Shown here one piece after another: positions 62,127-64,000 of a stretch of DNA of 64,000 nt (position 1 is its first letter; the number at the start of each line of letters is the position of its first letter). The stretch is from Ancylostoma caninum (taxonomy: Eukaryota > Nematoda > Chromadorea > Rhabditida > Ancylostomatidae): positions 372,001 through 436,000 of the forward strand of contig JBAJFG010000460.1 of the NCBI GenBank assembly GCA_037903475.1. Reading direction: 5' to 3'. The notes under the pieces are model-generated. The model did not search any database, was not told the DNA's origin, and worked only from the letters and a program-made list of their open reading frames with translations. Made by a program: the position numbers and the translations under genes.

Positions 62127-62542
62127 AGGCAGGGGGCCACCTCATTCCGTTGTTGGAGTTAAAGACATATCCCAGGCCTTCTGGTCATGTTGATCCCAGT
62201 AATGTACATCAGCGGACTCAAAAGTGACAAAAGCCCCATTTTTGAAGCGGTCGAAATGGCTACATTTTTGGAGCGCGGAGGCGGATCGCTCCAAAAGTCC
62301 GATTGCTGTGCTGGCTGACTGCCACGGCTGCCGCAGTGGCCAACGAGTCTTGGCGTGTTCAGTCGATTAAATCAACGGCTTCACACGTCAACTCGGGTTA
62401 GCAATCTGTTACAGACTCCGTCCAGGAAGACGGGTTTAAAGACTATTTTGAGACAATTTATCTATACCGCTGGATTCAGCGTGTGGAGGAGATGTAGAAT
62501 CTGCCATTATCTCAACCATGAATGTGAGGTGGACCTCTGCCT
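62127..62542. mobile_element. TTAA-flanked inverted-repeat element, copy C
   Basis: Left end AGGCAGGGGGCCACCTCATT and the complement of the right end (AATGTGAGGTGGACCTCTGCCT) agree over about 22 bases. TTAA lies at both borders (62123-62126 and 62543-62546). The interior is the inverted, more complete version of copy B. No transposase is encoded. Confidence 0.8.
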
Positions 62543-63704
62543 TTAATAAGTTGGGATGATAACAGTAGTCATCTTTCTCCTGCAAATGCCATGGTTGTAG
62601 TGATAACAATCCGAGAACAACCTTGCCAAACTCGCAGAAAAACATGAATAAAAGCATATTTCAGTGCTGAGGAAAGGAAGCGGAATCAGTTGGGTTAAAA
62701 AATTCCAGTAAAGCTCAAGAGGGAATAACATCCGCCAAAGTAATACCAGAACGAATATTCGAGTCACAAGTTACAACACAACGGTTATCAACCTCTGATA
62801 AACGTGGTTCACCCAATTCCAATTGATCAAAGACTTATATAAAAATCAAACTCCGAAAACTAAAAAATAAATACTTCAACTCATACTATTTACACCAACA
62901 TAAAAAACTTTATAAATTTCTAATAAAAAACGCGCAAAAGATAAAAGTTAACTAATGAGTTTCATAGAAGTCTTCTAAATTTGTTTTAAGTTTTTCCTGC
63001 TCATTTTGTTACTATTTTTAATATTGTAGGTCCAACTTCAATCTGAGACCCAGGAATAGGAAGGAATACCTGAGACTCAGCAAGAGAAAAACAAACGGGC
63101 TACAGTGATAATCTCATACTAACTTAGTAAGAACTTTGCTGCTACTGATCTAAGAGCTTCTGGTAGTGTCTTGTGTTTTAATGCCTCTCTTACGGAGAAT
63201 CTATTTTAGGTAACTGTATCAAGGGAACAAGACTATGTCATGCTAAGAGGCGTTGTCAGTTATTAAAGTAAGTAAGATATTGGCAAACTTAACCTAAACA
63301 CTCTTTTCTAATGTTCTGTCGTGCTCTGCCACAAGGCTAAATAGAACGTAAAAGAGCTTCAGATTTGAAGTTCATATCTAAATTCTTTACCATTTATCCA
63401 CAAAACAGCTAAATATTTTATTGGACGATCTCCCAACAACTTGCAATCCGAAAAAAGCAGCTACAATGATACAGTTATCAAAGAATGAACACCATTCTAT
63501 GCGTTCACTGTGATAATAGTCAGTGTGACTGTGACAATGTCTGTTTGATTAAACTCAGACATCCTACCGTGTTTTTGGTGAATTCCTGAAGTCACGAACA
63601 CTTCATTGTGCAAATTAGAAGAATATACACAATTTTGAACATTTCGTGACAATATTTATTAAGCATTGTTTATTACGACCATGGTATTCGAGAATATGGA
63701 TTGT
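62543..63704. other. Spacer before H4
   Basis: AT-rich, no supported gene or repeat. AATAAA on the minus strand at 63674-63669 serves as a possible secondary 3'-end signal for H4. Confidence 0.45.
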
Positions 63705-63720
63705 GGCCCTAAAGAGGACC
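63705..63720 (-). terminator. Histone 3' stem-loop of H4, variant
   Basis: On the minus strand GGTCCT-CTTT-AGGGCC. The third pair is a U-G wobble instead of C-G, the only difference from the other three copies. The flank CTAACCCAAC is kept. Confidence 0.92.
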
Positions 63721-63756
63721 GTTGGGTTAGTTTTAGGTAGTCGCTCGTGGAGCATC

Positions 63757-64000
<244 letters not shown>

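Overview
The window looks like nuclear DNA of a nematode, most likely a strongylid such as a hookworm. The reasons are compact genes with short introns ending in TTTTCAG-type acceptors, splice acceptors placed at or just upstream of start codons (as for spliced-leader trans-splicing), a nematode-type H4 with Cys instead of Thr in the VTYxEHAK segment, a 127-residue H2A, and a mariner element. The species is inferred, not shown.

Layout. Three plus-strand genes lie at 47-15995: the 3' part of a CDK4/6-type kinase (47-1616), a complete six-exon IBA57 gene for mitochondrial Fe-S assembly (2043-3638), and a complete fifteen-exon TCF25/Rqc1 gene for ribosome quality control (5114-15995). A decayed mariner with intact ends sits in an intron of the third gene. 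The stretch 16-32 kb is mostly gene-poor: a small terminal-inverted-repeat element, a broken non-LTR reverse transcriptase fragment (20719-21433), a short minisatellite and one candidate first exon.

From 32.3 to 38.2 kb lie two large arrays of one 59-bp satellite, each followed by the same ~370-bp flank. A 36-nt hairpin that has changed by compensatory substitutions occurs just before the first array and between the two arrays. A complete nine-exon POLR3F/RPC6 gene (RNA polymerase III subunit) lies on the minus strand at 43987-48195; its last exon carries the four-cysteine cluster.

The right end, 56.2-64 kb, is a replication-dependent core-histone cluster: H3 (minus), divergent H2A (minus) and H2B (plus), and H4 (minus, cut by the window end). 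Each has a near-identical histone stem-loop plus a downstream AATAAA. Between genes there are several families of short non-autonomous elements, including one flanked by TTAA and one with TAATACCCAAC ends. No tRNA, rRNA or CRISPR array was recognised.

Exon coordinates for the spliced genes were worked out by hand from splice consensus, reading phase and recalled protein families. They are mutually phase-consistent but not verified with transcripts.
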